Source: Methylovirgula sp. (GTDB lineage: Bacteria > Pseudomonadota > Alphaproteobacteria > Rhizobiales > Beijerinckiaceae). Taken from it: DNA of 11,321 nt. Shown here piece after piece: positions 1 through 7,016 of the stretch; position 1 is the first letter of the stretch; the number at the start of each line of letters is the position of its first letter. The notes under the pieces are model-generated. The model was not told the origin of the DNA. It saw nothing but the letters and a program-made list of their open reading frames with translations, and did no database searches. The stretch spans positions 1 through 11,321 of the forward strand of contig JASHUD010000002.1 of NCBI GenBank assembly GCA_030040215.1. Direction: 5' to 3'. A program made the position numbers and the translations under genes.

Positions 1-482
1 GACACATCGGCCTCGGCCTCGCCGCCGTTTTTCATCGGGAAGCCCATCATGATTGAAACTTCGTTGTGGATATTTTCGCGGGGCCGGTTCGAAATGAATA
101 CGTAGGCCGGATCGCGTTTGAGTTTGTCGGGGGTGCGTTCCTTCGGCTGGGCGAGCGCGTAGCACGTCTTCTCTTTGCCGCCCGCGGCGAGAAACGCGCC
201 CCAATCGCCGAAACTTGCGATCTGCACCGGTTTGCCGGCGTCTTTATCGCCCGCCGCGCCGTTCGAGGCTCTGACCTCGGCGGATTTGCCGGGTTTGGAC
301 TTCAATTTGGCAGTCTTTGATTTCGCGGTCTTTGCTTTGGCGGTCTTTTGTTTGCTGGCCTTGTGCTTGATCGGCTCATTGGCGGCCAATCGCAGCGACA
401 AGGACTCCTGCGCCATAGCAACCGGCGCCGCGAATCCACAGAGGAATGCGACCGCCAAGGCAAGTCGAAGCGTGCGAATCAT
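1..482 (-). CDS. IalB-family exported protein (partial, C-terminus off the left edge)
   Basis: The gene starts at 482 and reads leftward; 160 codons are present and the C-terminus is outside the window. Residues 1-24 form a signal peptide (basic start, hydrophobic core, cleavage near AMA|QE), so the product is probably periplasmic. Residues about 41-66 are a low-complexity Lys/Ala/Thr stretch with repeated KTAK units. From about 88 the sequence resembles the invasion-associated locus B family: GDWGAF, a Cys in KTCYALAQPK, DPAYVFISNRP, then EVSIMMGFP. The role of IalB-like proteins in free-living Hyphomicrobiales is not established; the name comes from Bartonella. A GAGG lies 12-13 nt before the ATG, rather far for a ribosome-binding site. 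The next gene upstream on the same strand is 103 nt away. Family assignment is by motif recall, fairly sure; the function is unknown. Confidence 0.8.
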   Translation of the reverse strand, partial: MIRTLRLALAVAFLCGFAAPVAMAQESLSLRLAANEPIKHKASKQKTAKAKTAKSKTAKLKSKPGKSAEVRASNGAAGDKDAGKPVQIASFGDWGAFLAAGGKEKTCYALAQPKERTPDKLKRDPAYVFISNRPRENIHNEVSIMMGFPMKNGGEAEADV

Positions 483-585
483 TGCAGAAACATACCTCGC
501 TGTTTGACGCGCGCCAAAGTTCGATGCGGCAATCGGAATGAACCGATCGATCAGGGCAAAATTCGGACGCAGATCGCGGCGTGGA

Positions 586-1326
586 TCAGAGCCCGACGCC
601 TTTGGCGGCGGCCAGTATCGCGCCCGGATCGTCTTGCGAGCCTTGCTGCACCAGCACGACATAGGCTTCGTCGTCGCCTTTCAGCTCGGTGAGCTTCAGA
701 CTTTCGGGCTTGCCGCTCCATTCGCCGACCTTGTGGATCGCGCGTACGACGTTCGTATAGGTGACGCTATGGCCGGAATTCTCGCCCCGCTCGATCACAA
801 CCGTGCGCGATTTGGCGACGCGCAGCACATAGACTCCGGCCGCCGTCTCGCTGCCGGCACCGATATCGATCTGCAAAACGCCGGCATGTTCGTGCAATTG
901 CACCGGCACGCTGAGCGCACCGTTGCGTTGCTTCGCGGTGCTGATGGCGCGATCGATCGCCGCTTTATCGCTGCCGACCGCATCGATGAGCCCGTCGATG
1001 ACCGCCTCCGGCGTATAGACGCGGCGTTCACCGAGCGCCGCGGCATAGGCCTCCTGCCGGGCGGTAAATTCAGGCGAGGCCAATGTGTCTTTCCAGCCGA
1101 TGAAATCCCAATAATTGATTGGGAAACTCAGCGCGACGATCGACGGATCGGTCGCGATTCTCGTCAGCAATCGATCGGCCGGCGGGCAGGACGAACAGCC
1201 TTGCGAGGTAAACAGTTCGACCACGCCGTCGATGCCGTTTGCGGCGGCCGCGGAGCTAAATCCGCAAACCGCAAGCACCGCGCCAAGGCCACGAACCAAT
1301 TTGGGCGCTGAAGGAAACATAGGCAT
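586..1326 (-). CDS. DUF1223 family exported thioredoxin-like protein
   Basis: A 246-residue protein. The N-terminus (about 1-29) is a signal peptide ending in SSAAAA, so the product should be exported. The mature part opens with VVELFTSQGCSSCPPAD (residues 35-51), the signature of the DUF1223 family, which has a thioredoxin-like fold with a CxxC pair (Cys44, Cys47). The central INYWDFIGWKD and the YTPEAVIDG stretch (Tyr-Thr-Pro, a likely cis-proline region) also fit. The length is usual for the family. The reaction and partner are not known; a periplasmic thiol-disulfide role is an inference from CSSC. Two Met codons lie close together (1326 and 1320); the first has GGGAAAG about 5 nt upstream. 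It lies between the IalB-like gene and mltB, all on the minus strand. Confidence 0.85.
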   Translation of the reverse strand: MPMFPSAPKLVRGLGAVLAVCGFSSAAAANGIDGVVELFTSQGCSSCPPADRLLTRIATDPSIVALSFPINYWDFIGWKDTLASPEFTARQEAYAAALGERRVYTPEAVIDGLIDAVGSDKAAIDRAISTAKQRNGALSVPVQLHEHAGVLQIDIGAGSETAAGVYVLRVAKSRTVVIERGENSGHSVTYTNVVRAIHKVGEWSGKPESLKLTELKGDDEAYVVLVQQGSQDDPGAILAAAKGVGL

Positions 1327-1346
1327 AGAATCTTTCCCGATGGAAA

Positions 1347-1377
1347 TTTAGAGCAATGGCGCGCCGGCGCCAGTCAA
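1347..1377 (-). promoter_or_regulatory. Possible sigma70-type promoter of the DUF1223 gene
   Basis: On the minus strand a TTGACT (1377-1372) could serve as -35 and TCTAAA (1352-1347) as -10. The spacing of 19 nt is longer than ideal. The spacer holds a small inverted repeat, TGGCGC-GCCG-GCGCCA on the plus strand (1357-1372), which might be an operator or chance in GC-rich DNA. It lies about 20 nt upstream of the start codon. Confidence 0.3.
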
Positions 1378-1401
1378 TTCCGGGTGAGCGCGTCGCGGAT
1401 G

Positions 1402-1417
1402 CACTTGAAAACACTTG
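1402..1417. repeat. Two CACTTG boxes with a 10-bp period
   Basis: CACTTG occurs at 1402-1407 and again at 1412-1417, exactly one helical turn apart, in the 136-nt gap between mltB and the DUF1223 gene. Such phasing would suit a regulator binding one face, but with only two six-base copies chance is a real alternative. Confidence 0.3.
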
Positions 1418-1462
1418 GATTGTTAAATTTGGCCCAGCGCCGCAGGTACGCCCGATGGCCAC

Positions 1463-2647
1463 CTAGCGGCCGCGCAAGGCGGCGAGGACCGATTGGCTTG
1501 CGCGGCCGTCCGGTTTGAGCCCGGCGCGCGCCTGAAAATCGGCGATCGCCGCTTGCGTCTTGCGGCCGAGAACGCCGTCGATCTTGCCTCCCAGGTCATA
1601 GCCGCGGCGGATCAGTAAGGTCTGCACTTCGCGCCGGCCGGCGCGCGACAAGCCGGGATCGTTGGTTGGCCACGCCGTCACGATGGGGCCGAGGCCGCGC
1701 AGCCGGTCGGAGAGAAGCCCGATGGCCAGCGCATATGATTCCGCGGCGTTGTAGGAATAGATCGCATCGAAATTGCGGGTAACGAGAAACGCCGGCCCCT
1801 TCGGTCCCGCCGGCAGAAACAGCCCGACTTGCATTGCGCCGCCGAGCGGCCTGCCGTCGATATGCGTAATGCCGCGCGCCGCCCAGGCCGCCATCGGCTG
1901 TTTGTCGCGGCGCCCCGATGGTCCGGCATAGTGAGCGGGGATCTTTACCTCGAAACCCCACGGCAGGCTCCAGATCCAACCGCTGCGATGCAGATAATTG
2001 GCGGTCGAGCCGAGCGCGTCGGGCACGGAATTGATGATGTCGCGACGCCCGTCTCCGTCGAGATCGACGGCGAGACGCAAGAAAGTCGAGGGCATGAACT
2101 GGGTGTGCCCGAAGGCGCCTGCCCACGAGCCGACGAAATTTGCCGGATCGGCATCGCCGGCGCCGACAATCCGCATGGCTGCGAGGAATTCGCGGCGATA
2201 ATATTCCGGCCGCTGGCTGGCCGAGCAAGCCAGGCTCGCGAGCGATTGTAGGACGGGGTGCGTGCCGAAATTCTTGCCGAAATTCGATTCGATGCCCCAC
2301 ACCGCCGCGATCACCGAGGCGGGTACGCGGTATCTGCGCTCGGCGATGTCGAGCCACTTCGCCCAGCGCTGCATCGCGGCGCGTCCGTCCGCGATGCGCT
2401 CGTCATCGACGAGGCCGGCGATGTAATCCCAGATCGGGGTCACGAACTCCGGTTGTTCCTTCTCCGACTCGAGCACGTCGGGATTGAAGGTGAGGTTTCG
2501 CGTCGCAGCCTCGACGGTCGCCGCCGCAACGCCGCTCGCCTCGGATTCCGCCTTCAACGTGCCGAGACAGGATTGGAAATCGGCGTATGCCGGGTTGATC
2601 GTGAAGAGCCCGACGAACAGCGAACCGGCAAACAAGAATCGGAGCAT
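1463..2647 (-). CDS. Lytic murein transglycosylase, MltB family, with peptidoglycan-binding domain
   Basis: A 394-residue exported enzyme that should cleave the MurNAc-GlcNAc bond of peptidoglycan, releasing 1,6-anhydro products. Residues 1-22 are a signal peptide (FAGSLFVGLF core, cleavage near AYA|DF). There is no lipobox, unlike E. coli MltB, so it is probably soluble in the periplasm. Residues about 25-325 form the SLT_2 domain: the catalytic glutamate is Glu120 in AVWGIESNFG, followed by SWAGAFGHTQFMPSTFL (174-190) and DLDGDGRRDI (195-204). Residues about 335-392 are a PG_binding_1 domain (REVQTLLIRRGY, IDGVLGRKTQAAIADFQ). The domain order is the common one in alphaproteobacteria. No Shine-Dalgarno sequence precedes the ATG, and a -10-like TAGAAT sits seven nt upstream, so the transcript may be leaderless. 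It lies next to another wall enzyme, an L,D-transpeptidase. Confidence 0.93.
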   Translation of the reverse strand: MLRFLFAGSLFVGLFTINPAYADFQSCLGTLKAESEASGVAAATVEAATRNLTFNPDVLESEKEQPEFVTPIWDYIAGLVDDERIADGRAAMQRWAKWLDIAERRYRVPASVIAAVWGIESNFGKNFGTHPVLQSLASLACSASQRPEYYRREFLAAMRIVGAGDADPANFVGSWAGAFGHTQFMPSTFLRLAVDLDGDGRRDIINSVPDALGSTANYLHRSGWIWSLPWGFEVKIPAHYAGPSGRRDKQPMAAWAARGITHIDGRPLGGAMQVGLFLPAGPKGPAFLVTRNFDAIYSYNAAESYALAIGLLSDRLRGLGPIVTAWPTNDPGLSRAGRREVQTLLIRRGYDLGGKIDGVLGRKTQAAIADFQARAGLKPDGRASQSVLAALRGR

Positions 2648-2654
2648 GCGGCGG

Positions 2655-2683
2655 ATTCTAGCGCAGCGTCGACGGCCGTTCCA
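2655..2683 (-). promoter_or_regulatory. Candidate promoter giving a leaderless mltB-like transcript
   Basis: On the minus strand TAGAAT (2660-2655) matches the -10 consensus at five of six bases. Only seven bases (CCGCCGC) separate it from the ATG at 2647, so transcription would start at or within a base or two of the start codon. A weak -35 (TGGAAC, 2683-2678) lies 17 nt further upstream. The region before the ATG has no purine-rich ribosome-binding site, which agrees with a leaderless message. Confidence 0.4.
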
Positions 2684-2734
2684 GGGCTGCGCGTTGGCGC
2701 GAATGGGGCAGCGAAATCGGCCCGCATATGCAGA

Positions 2735-2758
2735 AAGCCCCGGTTCTCGCCGGGGCTT
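2735..2758 (-). terminator. Rho-independent terminator after the L,D-transpeptidase gene
   Basis: A perfect 9-bp stem (AAGCCCCGG / CCGGGGCTT) closes a 6-nt loop. Read on the minus strand the stem is followed by a short T-rich run (TTTCT). It lies 65 nt after the L,D-transpeptidase stop and ahead of the next gene on that strand, so it most likely ends the transpeptidase transcript. Confidence 0.75.
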
Positions 2759-2823
2759 CGATTGTATTCGGAACGTCGCCTTCTATCCTGATTGCCGCCT
2801 GCCACGTACGGCAGATGTGCGCG

Positions 2824-3552
2824 TCAGCCGACGACCCCCGGCCCGAGCACGACGACTTTGGTGCCAACCGGCGTCTGCTGGTAGAGATCGATCACGTCCT
2901 GATTGATCATGCGGATGCAGCCGGAGGACACGCTCGTGCCGATCGTCCAGGGCTCGTTCGTGCCGTGAATGCGGTAAAGCGTATCCTTGTTGCCTTCCCA
3001 AAGATACATCGCCCGTGCGCCAAGCGGATTCCCGGCGCCGCCCGGCATGCCGAGCCCGCCCTGCAGCTGCGACATATACTTCGCGAGCTCCGGCTGGCGC
3101 TGCAACATTTCCGGCGGCGGATACCAATCCGGCCATTCCTGCTTGTCGTGGATCATCGCTATGCCGGACCAGGCGAAACCTTCGCGCCCGACCCCGACGC
3201 CGTAGCGCATCGCCCGGCCGCCGTTCAACACGTGATAGAGATAATGGTGTCCCGGATCGACGACGATCGTGCCCGGCTGCTCGTTCGTTTGATAGGCAAT
3301 CTCCTTGCGCAGAAATGCCGAGTTGAGTTCCGAGAGTTTGACGGCGGGGATCGGATAAGGCTCGCCCGTTACCGGACCATACATGCCCGCATAGTCCGCA
3401 TCGGTGTCGCGCGAGAGGGGTTGCTCAGGCGGACCGGCATACGCCTCGGCAACCGGATCCGGCGTGTTGGTGGAAACGCAGCCTGCCAGGGTAAGCGAGA
3501 GACCTGCGGCCGAAGCCCCGGTGAGTACCGCACGACGACTGACAAGATGCAT
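2824..3552 (-). CDS. L,D-transpeptidase (YkuD/ErfK family), Tat-type lipoprotein
   Basis: This enzyme should form or edit 3-3 peptide cross-links in peptidoglycan, or attach proteins to it. With the start used here (242 residues) the N-terminus MHLVSRRAVLTGASAAG carries a twin-arginine motif and then a lipobox LAGC, so export by Tat and lipid anchoring at Cys25 are both likely. The YkuD domain covers about residues 90-235 and ends in the active-site signature: His196 in IHGTNEP, then SVSSGCIRM with catalytic Cys212. The loop with GGLGMPGGAGNPLGARAMYL is typical of this alphaproteobacterial group. An in-frame ATG at 3609 would add 19 residues but has GAGG directly against it; AGGTAAG before 3552 is better placed, and the twin-arginine peptide begins there. 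A strong terminator follows the gene. It is 237 nt downstream of the GST gene and probably has its own promoter. Confidence 0.92.
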   Translation of the reverse strand: MHLVSRRAVLTGASAAGLSLTLAGCVSTNTPDPVAEAYAGPPEQPLSRDTDADYAGMYGPVTGEPYPIPAVKLSELNSAFLRKEIAYQTNEQPGTIVVDPGHHYLYHVLNGGRAMRYGVGVGREGFAWSGIAMIHDKQEWPDWYPPPEMLQRQPELAKYMSQLQGGLGMPGGAGNPLGARAMYLWEGNKDTLYRIHGTNEPWTIGTSVSSGCIRMINQDVIDLYQQTPVGTKVVVLGPGVVG

Positions 3553-3689
3553 GGACTTACCTGTTTCGTTCGAGGCCTCTTGGGATGCTTTTGCCATCTG
3601 GCTGGGCATCCTCGGAAATGCACCTCAATTTCGGGAAAAGCGTGGCGTGACCGGATAACCGGCAGCCGGGCTTTAAAGTTTCCTCTTTG

Positions 3690-3717
3690 AATTGGGCTTT
3701 GTACGGTGACGTTCAAG
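3690..3717 (-). promoter_or_regulatory. Possible RpoH-like promoter upstream of the L,D-transpeptidase gene
   Basis: On the minus strand CTTGAA (3717-3712) is followed after 16 nt by CCAATT (3695-3690). The -35 box and spacing equal those of the Hsp20 promoter in this window, but the -10 box fits the heat-shock consensus (CCATAT-like) only partly. The implied leader would be about 130 nt long. Treat it as a weak candidate. Confidence 0.25.
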
Positions 3718-3789
3718 GGGCGCTGCCGCTCCTCGCGAATCAGCAGGCTAAGGTGGAACCTTGCTGCAATCCTGCCGCAGCCAGCGCGC

Positions 3790-4410
3790 TTACGCCAGTG
3801 CCGCCCCCATTTCTTCAAGCACGCGGGCAACCGCTTTGTGGCGGCCGCTGGTCTCGACGTAGCGCGCCACTTTCGGATAGGCGCCGATCAAATCCCGGTT
3901 CATGAAAGCGCCGACCACGCGCGGCACACGGAAAAGCGCCGGCGCGAGCTGGCAATCGGCGAGCGTCAAATTCGGACCGGCCGCGAACGTATCGCCCGTC
4001 AGAATGTTCTGCAAGGCGGCGAGCCCGCGAACGATTTTTGTCAAGCGATTGGCGGCCGTCTCGTCGCCTGCGTCCGGCAGCCGCGCGAGTTCGACGGTCT
4101 GCGTCGTGATGTGCAGTTCGCCGATGCGCTGCAACAGACGTACCTGCGCACGCGCTTCGGGATTCATGGGAAGCAGCGGCGGATCGGGAAACTTCTCTTC
4201 GAGATACTCCATGATCGCCGAGGACTCCGGCAGGCGCGTGCCGTCGTCGAGCATCAGGCACGGAATGGTGCCGAGCGGATTGATGCGATGATATTCGGCG
4301 GAGCGCAGGCCGCCTGGCGGCGCAACGATCTCGATGTCGAGCGCCTTGGCATAAATTGCGATTCTGACGGGCGCCGAGAACGGCGAATGATTTTCCGAAT
4401 AGAGTTGCAT
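3790..4410 (-). CDS. Glutathione S-transferase family protein
   Basis: A 206-residue cytosolic protein with the two-domain GST layout. The thioredoxin-like N-terminal domain (about 1-78) begins MQLYSENHSPFSAPVRIAI; Ser9 or Ser12 is the likely residue near the glutathione thiol. The cis-proline is in NPLGTIPCL (Pro50), and PESSAIMEYL (Glu62-Ser63) is the usual glutamyl-binding motif. The all-helical C-terminal domain contains NLTLADC (about 147-153), the conserved N-capping Asp motif. The substrate is unknown; many alphaproteobacterial GSTs of this type act in dehalogenation, isomerisation or thiol protection, but nothing here chooses among them. The ATG lies 4 nt after the fabI stop and its ribosome-binding site (GGCGGAG) is inside fabI, so it is the fourth gene of the fabA-fabB-fabI operon. 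Confidence 0.9.
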   Translation of the reverse strand: MQLYSENHSPFSAPVRIAIYAKALDIEIVAPPGGLRSAEYHRINPLGTIPCLMLDDGTRLPESSAIMEYLEEKFPDPPLLPMNPEARAQVRLLQRIGELHITTQTVELARLPDAGDETAANRLTKIVRGLAALQNILTGDTFAAGPNLTLADCQLAPALFRVPRVVGAFMNRDLIGAYPKVARYVETSGRHKAVARVLEEMGAALA

Positions 4411-4414
4411 TCGC

Positions 4415-5257
4415 TCAGGAATTCTCCGCCTCGTCCGGTACGATGGCCTCGTGCGCCTTTAAGCGATCCGGTTGCGGCATCGAGACGATATTGTAGCCGG
4501 AATCGACATAATGGATCTCGCCGGTAACGCAATTGGAGAGATCGGAAAGAAGATAGAGCGCGGCGCGGCCGATGGCATCGATCGTGACCGCCCGGCGCAG
4601 CGGAGAATGGGCCTTCTGGAAATTGAACATGCAGCGGGCATCGGCGATGCCGGCGCCGGCAAGCGTACGCACCGGACCGGCGGAAATTGCATTGATTCTG
4701 ATCCCCTGCGGGCCGAAGTCGGCGGCAAGATAGCGCACGCTCGCCTCGAGCGCCGCCTTGGCGACGCCCATCACGTTGTAATTCGGCATCACCCGGGTCG
4801 AACCGCCGAACGTGAGCGTCAACAACGCCCCGCCCTTCGGCATCAGTTTGGCGGCGCGTCTCGTCATCTCCGTGAACGAGAACGCGGAAATTAGCATGGT
4901 GCGCTGGAAATTCTGGCGCGTCGTATCGGCATAGCGGCCGCGCAGCTCGGCACGATCCGAATAGGCAATGCAGTGGACCGCGAAATCGAGCGAGCCCCAG
5001 GCGCGCTGCAGAGCCGCAAAGGTCGCATCGAAACTCGCCGGATCCTCGACGTCGCACGGCAAAACCAACGAAGGATTGAGCGGTTCGACCAGCGGCTTGA
5101 CGCGTTTGCCAAGCGCCGCCGTCTGGTAGGTGAAGGCAAGCTCGGCGCCCTCGTCGTGGAGCACGTTGGCGATGCCCCAGGCGATCGAGTGATCGTTGGC
5201 GACGCCCATCACCAGGCCGCGCTTGCCGCGCATCAGCGCGCGCCGCTGATCAGGCAT
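4415..5257 (-). CDS. fabI: Enoyl-[acyl-carrier-protein] reductase (NADH), FabI
   Basis: Cytosolic FabI, the last step of each fatty-acid elongation round: it reduces trans-2-enoyl-ACP with NADH. The 280 residues hold a short-chain dehydrogenase fold. Near the N-terminus GLVMGVANDHSIAWGIA (14-30) is the FabI-type cofactor-binding loop. The catalytic Tyr-x6-Lys is Tyr160/Lys167 in MPNYNVMGVAKAALEA, followed by INAISAGPVRTLAGAGI. The position matching E. coli Tyr146 is Phe150 (LTLTFGGST), as in InhA (Phe149). The C-terminal tail after SGYNIVSMP is longer than in E. coli. The start overlaps the fabB stop in ATGCCTGA, so translation is probably coupled. The function is sure; a duplicate fabI elsewhere in the genome is possible, as is common in rhizobia. 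Confidence 0.95.
   Translation of the reverse strand: MPDQRRALMRGKRGLVMGVANDHSIAWGIANVLHDEGAELAFTYQTAALGKRVKPLVEPLNPSLVLPCDVEDPASFDATFAALQRAWGSLDFAVHCIAYSDRAELRGRYADTTRQNFQRTMLISAFSFTEMTRRAAKLMPKGGALLTLTFGGSTRVMPNYNVMGVAKAALEASVRYLAADFGPQGIRINAISAGPVRTLAGAGIADARCMFNFQKAHSPLRRAVTIDAIGRAALYLLSDLSNCVTGEIHYVDSGYNIVSMPQPDRLKAHEAIVPDEAENS
5250..5257 (-). other. fabB/fabI start-stop overlap (ATGCCTGA)
   Basis: The last codon of fabB (TGA) lies inside the first eight bases of fabI on the minus strand. Re-initiation by ribosomes finishing fabB would keep the two enzymes in step. The overlap supports the fabI start at 5257. Confidence 0.85.
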
Positions 5258-6467
5258 CGACTTGTTTCAAGACGAGCGAGGCGTTGGTGCCGCCGAAACC
5301 GAACGAGTTGGACAGGACGGCACGCAAGGCGAGACCGTCGCGACGCTTGCGCACGATGTCCATGTCCGCAAAGGCCGGATCGAGTTCGTCGATATTGGCG
5401 CTCGCGCAGATGAAGCCGCTCTGCATCATGAGCAGGCAATAGATCGCCTCCTGCACGCCGGTGGCGCCGAGCGAATGTCCAGTCAGAGATTTGGTCGCGG
5501 AAAGCGGCGGGGCGCGGTCGCCGAATACGCTGCGCACCGCTTCGATCTCGCGCAGGTCGCCGATCGGAGTCGACGTGGCATGCGGGTTGATGTAGTCGAT
5601 CGGCACCTTGATGCCCTCGAGGGCCATGCGCATGCAGCGCACCGCGCCTTCGCCCGAGGGCTGCACCATGTCGTGGCCGTCCGAAGTCGCGCCGTAACCG
5701 GCCACTTCCGCGTAGATCTTGGCGCCGCGCGCCCGCGCATGCTGCAGCTCCTCCAGCACCAGCACGCCGGCCCCGCCGGCGATGACGAAACCGTCGCGGT
5801 TCTTGTCGTAGGCGCGGGAGGCGACGCTTGGGCGGTCGTTGTAGGCGCTGGACAACGCGCCCATGCCGTCGAACAGCACCGAAAGGCTCCAGTCGAGTTC
5901 TTCGCAGCCGCCGGCGAACATGACATCCTGCTTGCCGTACTGGATCATCTCGTAGGCGTTTCCGATGCAATGATTGGAGGTCGCGCAGGCCGACGAGATC
6001 GAATAACTGACGCCTTTGATCTTGAACCAGGTCGACAGTGTCGCCGAGGCAGTCGACGACATGGCTTTGGGAACGGCGAAGGGACCGACCTTTTTGGGGC
6101 CCTTGCTGCGCGCCGTGTCGGCCGATTCGACCAAGCTTCGCACCGAAGGGCCCCCCGAGCCCATGATCATCCCCGTTCGCTCGTTGGAGACCTCCTCTAC
6201 GCCAAGGCCGGCGTCCTGGATCGCCTGGTCCATGGCGACATGGTTCCAGGCGGTGCCTCCGGCATGAAAGCGCATGGCGCGCCGGTCGATCATGTTTTCC
6301 GGGTCGAGCGTCGGGGCGCCGTGCACCTGGCTGCGGAAGCCGAGCTCGGCGTATTTGTCGGCTTTCACGATCCCCGACTTCGCCTCGCGCAGTGAGGCAA
6401 GCACCTCCTGGGTATTGTTTCCGATGGCGGAAACGATGCCCATTCCGGTGACGACGACCCGTCTCAT
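5250..6467 (-). CDS. fabB: 3-oxoacyl-[acyl-carrier-protein] synthase I, FabB
   Basis: The elongating condensing enzyme that extends acyl-ACP with malonyl-ACP; FabB is the synthase that carries the cis-unsaturated intermediate made by FabA forward. The 405-residue length fits. The Cys-His-His triad is clear: Cys161 in SSACATSNHCIG, His296 in NPHATSTPIGD and His331 in KSLTGHSLGATG, with the conserved Lys326. The N-terminal RRVVVTGMGIVSAIG and C-terminal LSNSFGFGGTNASLVL motifs are intact. AGGAGG sits 5 nt before the ATG, the strongest ribosome-binding site of the operon. The gene is 30 nt after fabA and overlaps fabI by 8 nt. The pairing with fabA supports FabB rather than FabF. Confidence 0.95.
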   Translation of the reverse strand: MRRVVVTGMGIVSAIGNNTQEVLASLREAKSGIVKADKYAELGFRSQVHGAPTLDPENMIDRRAMRFHAGGTAWNHVAMDQAIQDAGLGVEEVSNERTGMIMGSGGPSVRSLVESADTARSKGPKKVGPFAVPKAMSSTASATLSTWFKIKGVSYSISSACATSNHCIGNAYEMIQYGKQDVMFAGGCEELDWSLSVLFDGMGALSSAYNDRPSVASRAYDKNRDGFVIAGGAGVLVLEELQHARARGAKIYAEVAGYGATSDGHDMVQPSGEGAVRCMRMALEGIKVPIDYINPHATSTPIGDLREIEAVRSVFGDRAPPLSATKSLTGHSLGATGVQEAIYCLLMMQSGFICASANIDELDPAFADMDIVRKRRDGLALRAVLSNSFGFGGTNASLVLKQVDA

Positions 6468-6497
6468 CCTTGCCTCCTGGCCGCAGCTTGAATGCGT

Positions 6498-7016
6498 TTA
6501 GGCCGCAATCGCGGCCTTGAACAAGCCGACTTTGAGATCGGTCGCTTCATAGATGCGGCGCCCGTCGGCCTCAAGCCAGCCATCGGCAATGCCGAGCACC
6601 AGTTTGGTGTTGAATACGCGTTTCAGATCGACTCCGTAAATGACCTTTCTCACGGACGGCAAAACCTGGTCGGTGAACTTCACCTCGCCGACCCCGAGCG
6701 CCCGGCCGCGCCCCTGCAAGCCGAGCCAACCGAGGTAAAATCCGAGCAATTGCCATAGCGCGTCGAGGCCGAGGCAACCCGGCATGACGGGATCGCCTTT
6801 GAAATGCGAACCGAAGAACCAGTGATCGGATTTGATCGCAAACTCGGCGCGAATTGTGCCTTTGCCGTTCACCCCGCCTTCCTCGGAAATATCGGCGATC
6901 TTGTCGAACATCAGCAGCGGCGGCAGCGGCAATTGCGGATTGCCGGGACCAAAAAGGTCGCCGCGCCCGCAGGCGATCAAATCCTCGTAGTCGTAACTGG
7001 AGCGTCGCTCGCCCAT
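6498..7016 (-). CDS. fabA: 3-hydroxydecanoyl-[acyl-carrier-protein] dehydratase/isomerase, FabA
   Basis: A cytosolic hot-dog-fold enzyme that dehydrates 3-hydroxydecanoyl-ACP and isomerises trans-2- to cis-3-decenoyl-ACP, the branch point to anaerobic unsaturated fatty acids. The length (172) equals the classical FabA length. Catalytic His71 lies in FFGSHFKGDPVMPGCLGLDAL and the partner Asp85 in the same block, one residue offset from E. coli His70/Asp84. The start MGERRSSYDYEDLIACG is typical of the rhizobial protein. There is no strong Shine-Dalgarno sequence before the ATG. It is the first gene of fabA-fabB-fabI-GST, divergent from irr, an arrangement I know from other Hyphomicrobiales. 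Confidence 0.95.
   Translation of the reverse strand: MGERRSSYDYEDLIACGRGDLFGPGNPQLPLPPLLMFDKIADISEEGGVNGKGTIRAEFAIKSDHWFFGSHFKGDPVMPGCLGLDALWQLLGFYLGWLGLQGRGRALGVGEVKFTDQVLPSVRKVIYGVDLKRVFNTKLVLGIADGWLEADGRRIYEATDLKVGLFKAAIAA

Noticed and set aside
538..1311. A 257-codon plus-strand frame opposite the DUF1223 gene
   Set aside because: The minus-strand frame has a signal peptide and the DUF1223 signature; the plus-strand product is Arg-rich with no motif.
3553..3609. Upstream ATG at 3609 for the L,D-transpeptidase
   Set aside because: GAGG abuts the ATG with no spacing and the added 19 residues precede the twin-arginine signal; 3552 has a better-placed ribosome site. It cannot be fully excluded.
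5262..6395. A 377-codon open frame on the plus strand opposite fabB
   Set aside because: The minus strand encodes an intact FabB with its triad; the plus-strand product has no recognisable domain and is a frame shadow.
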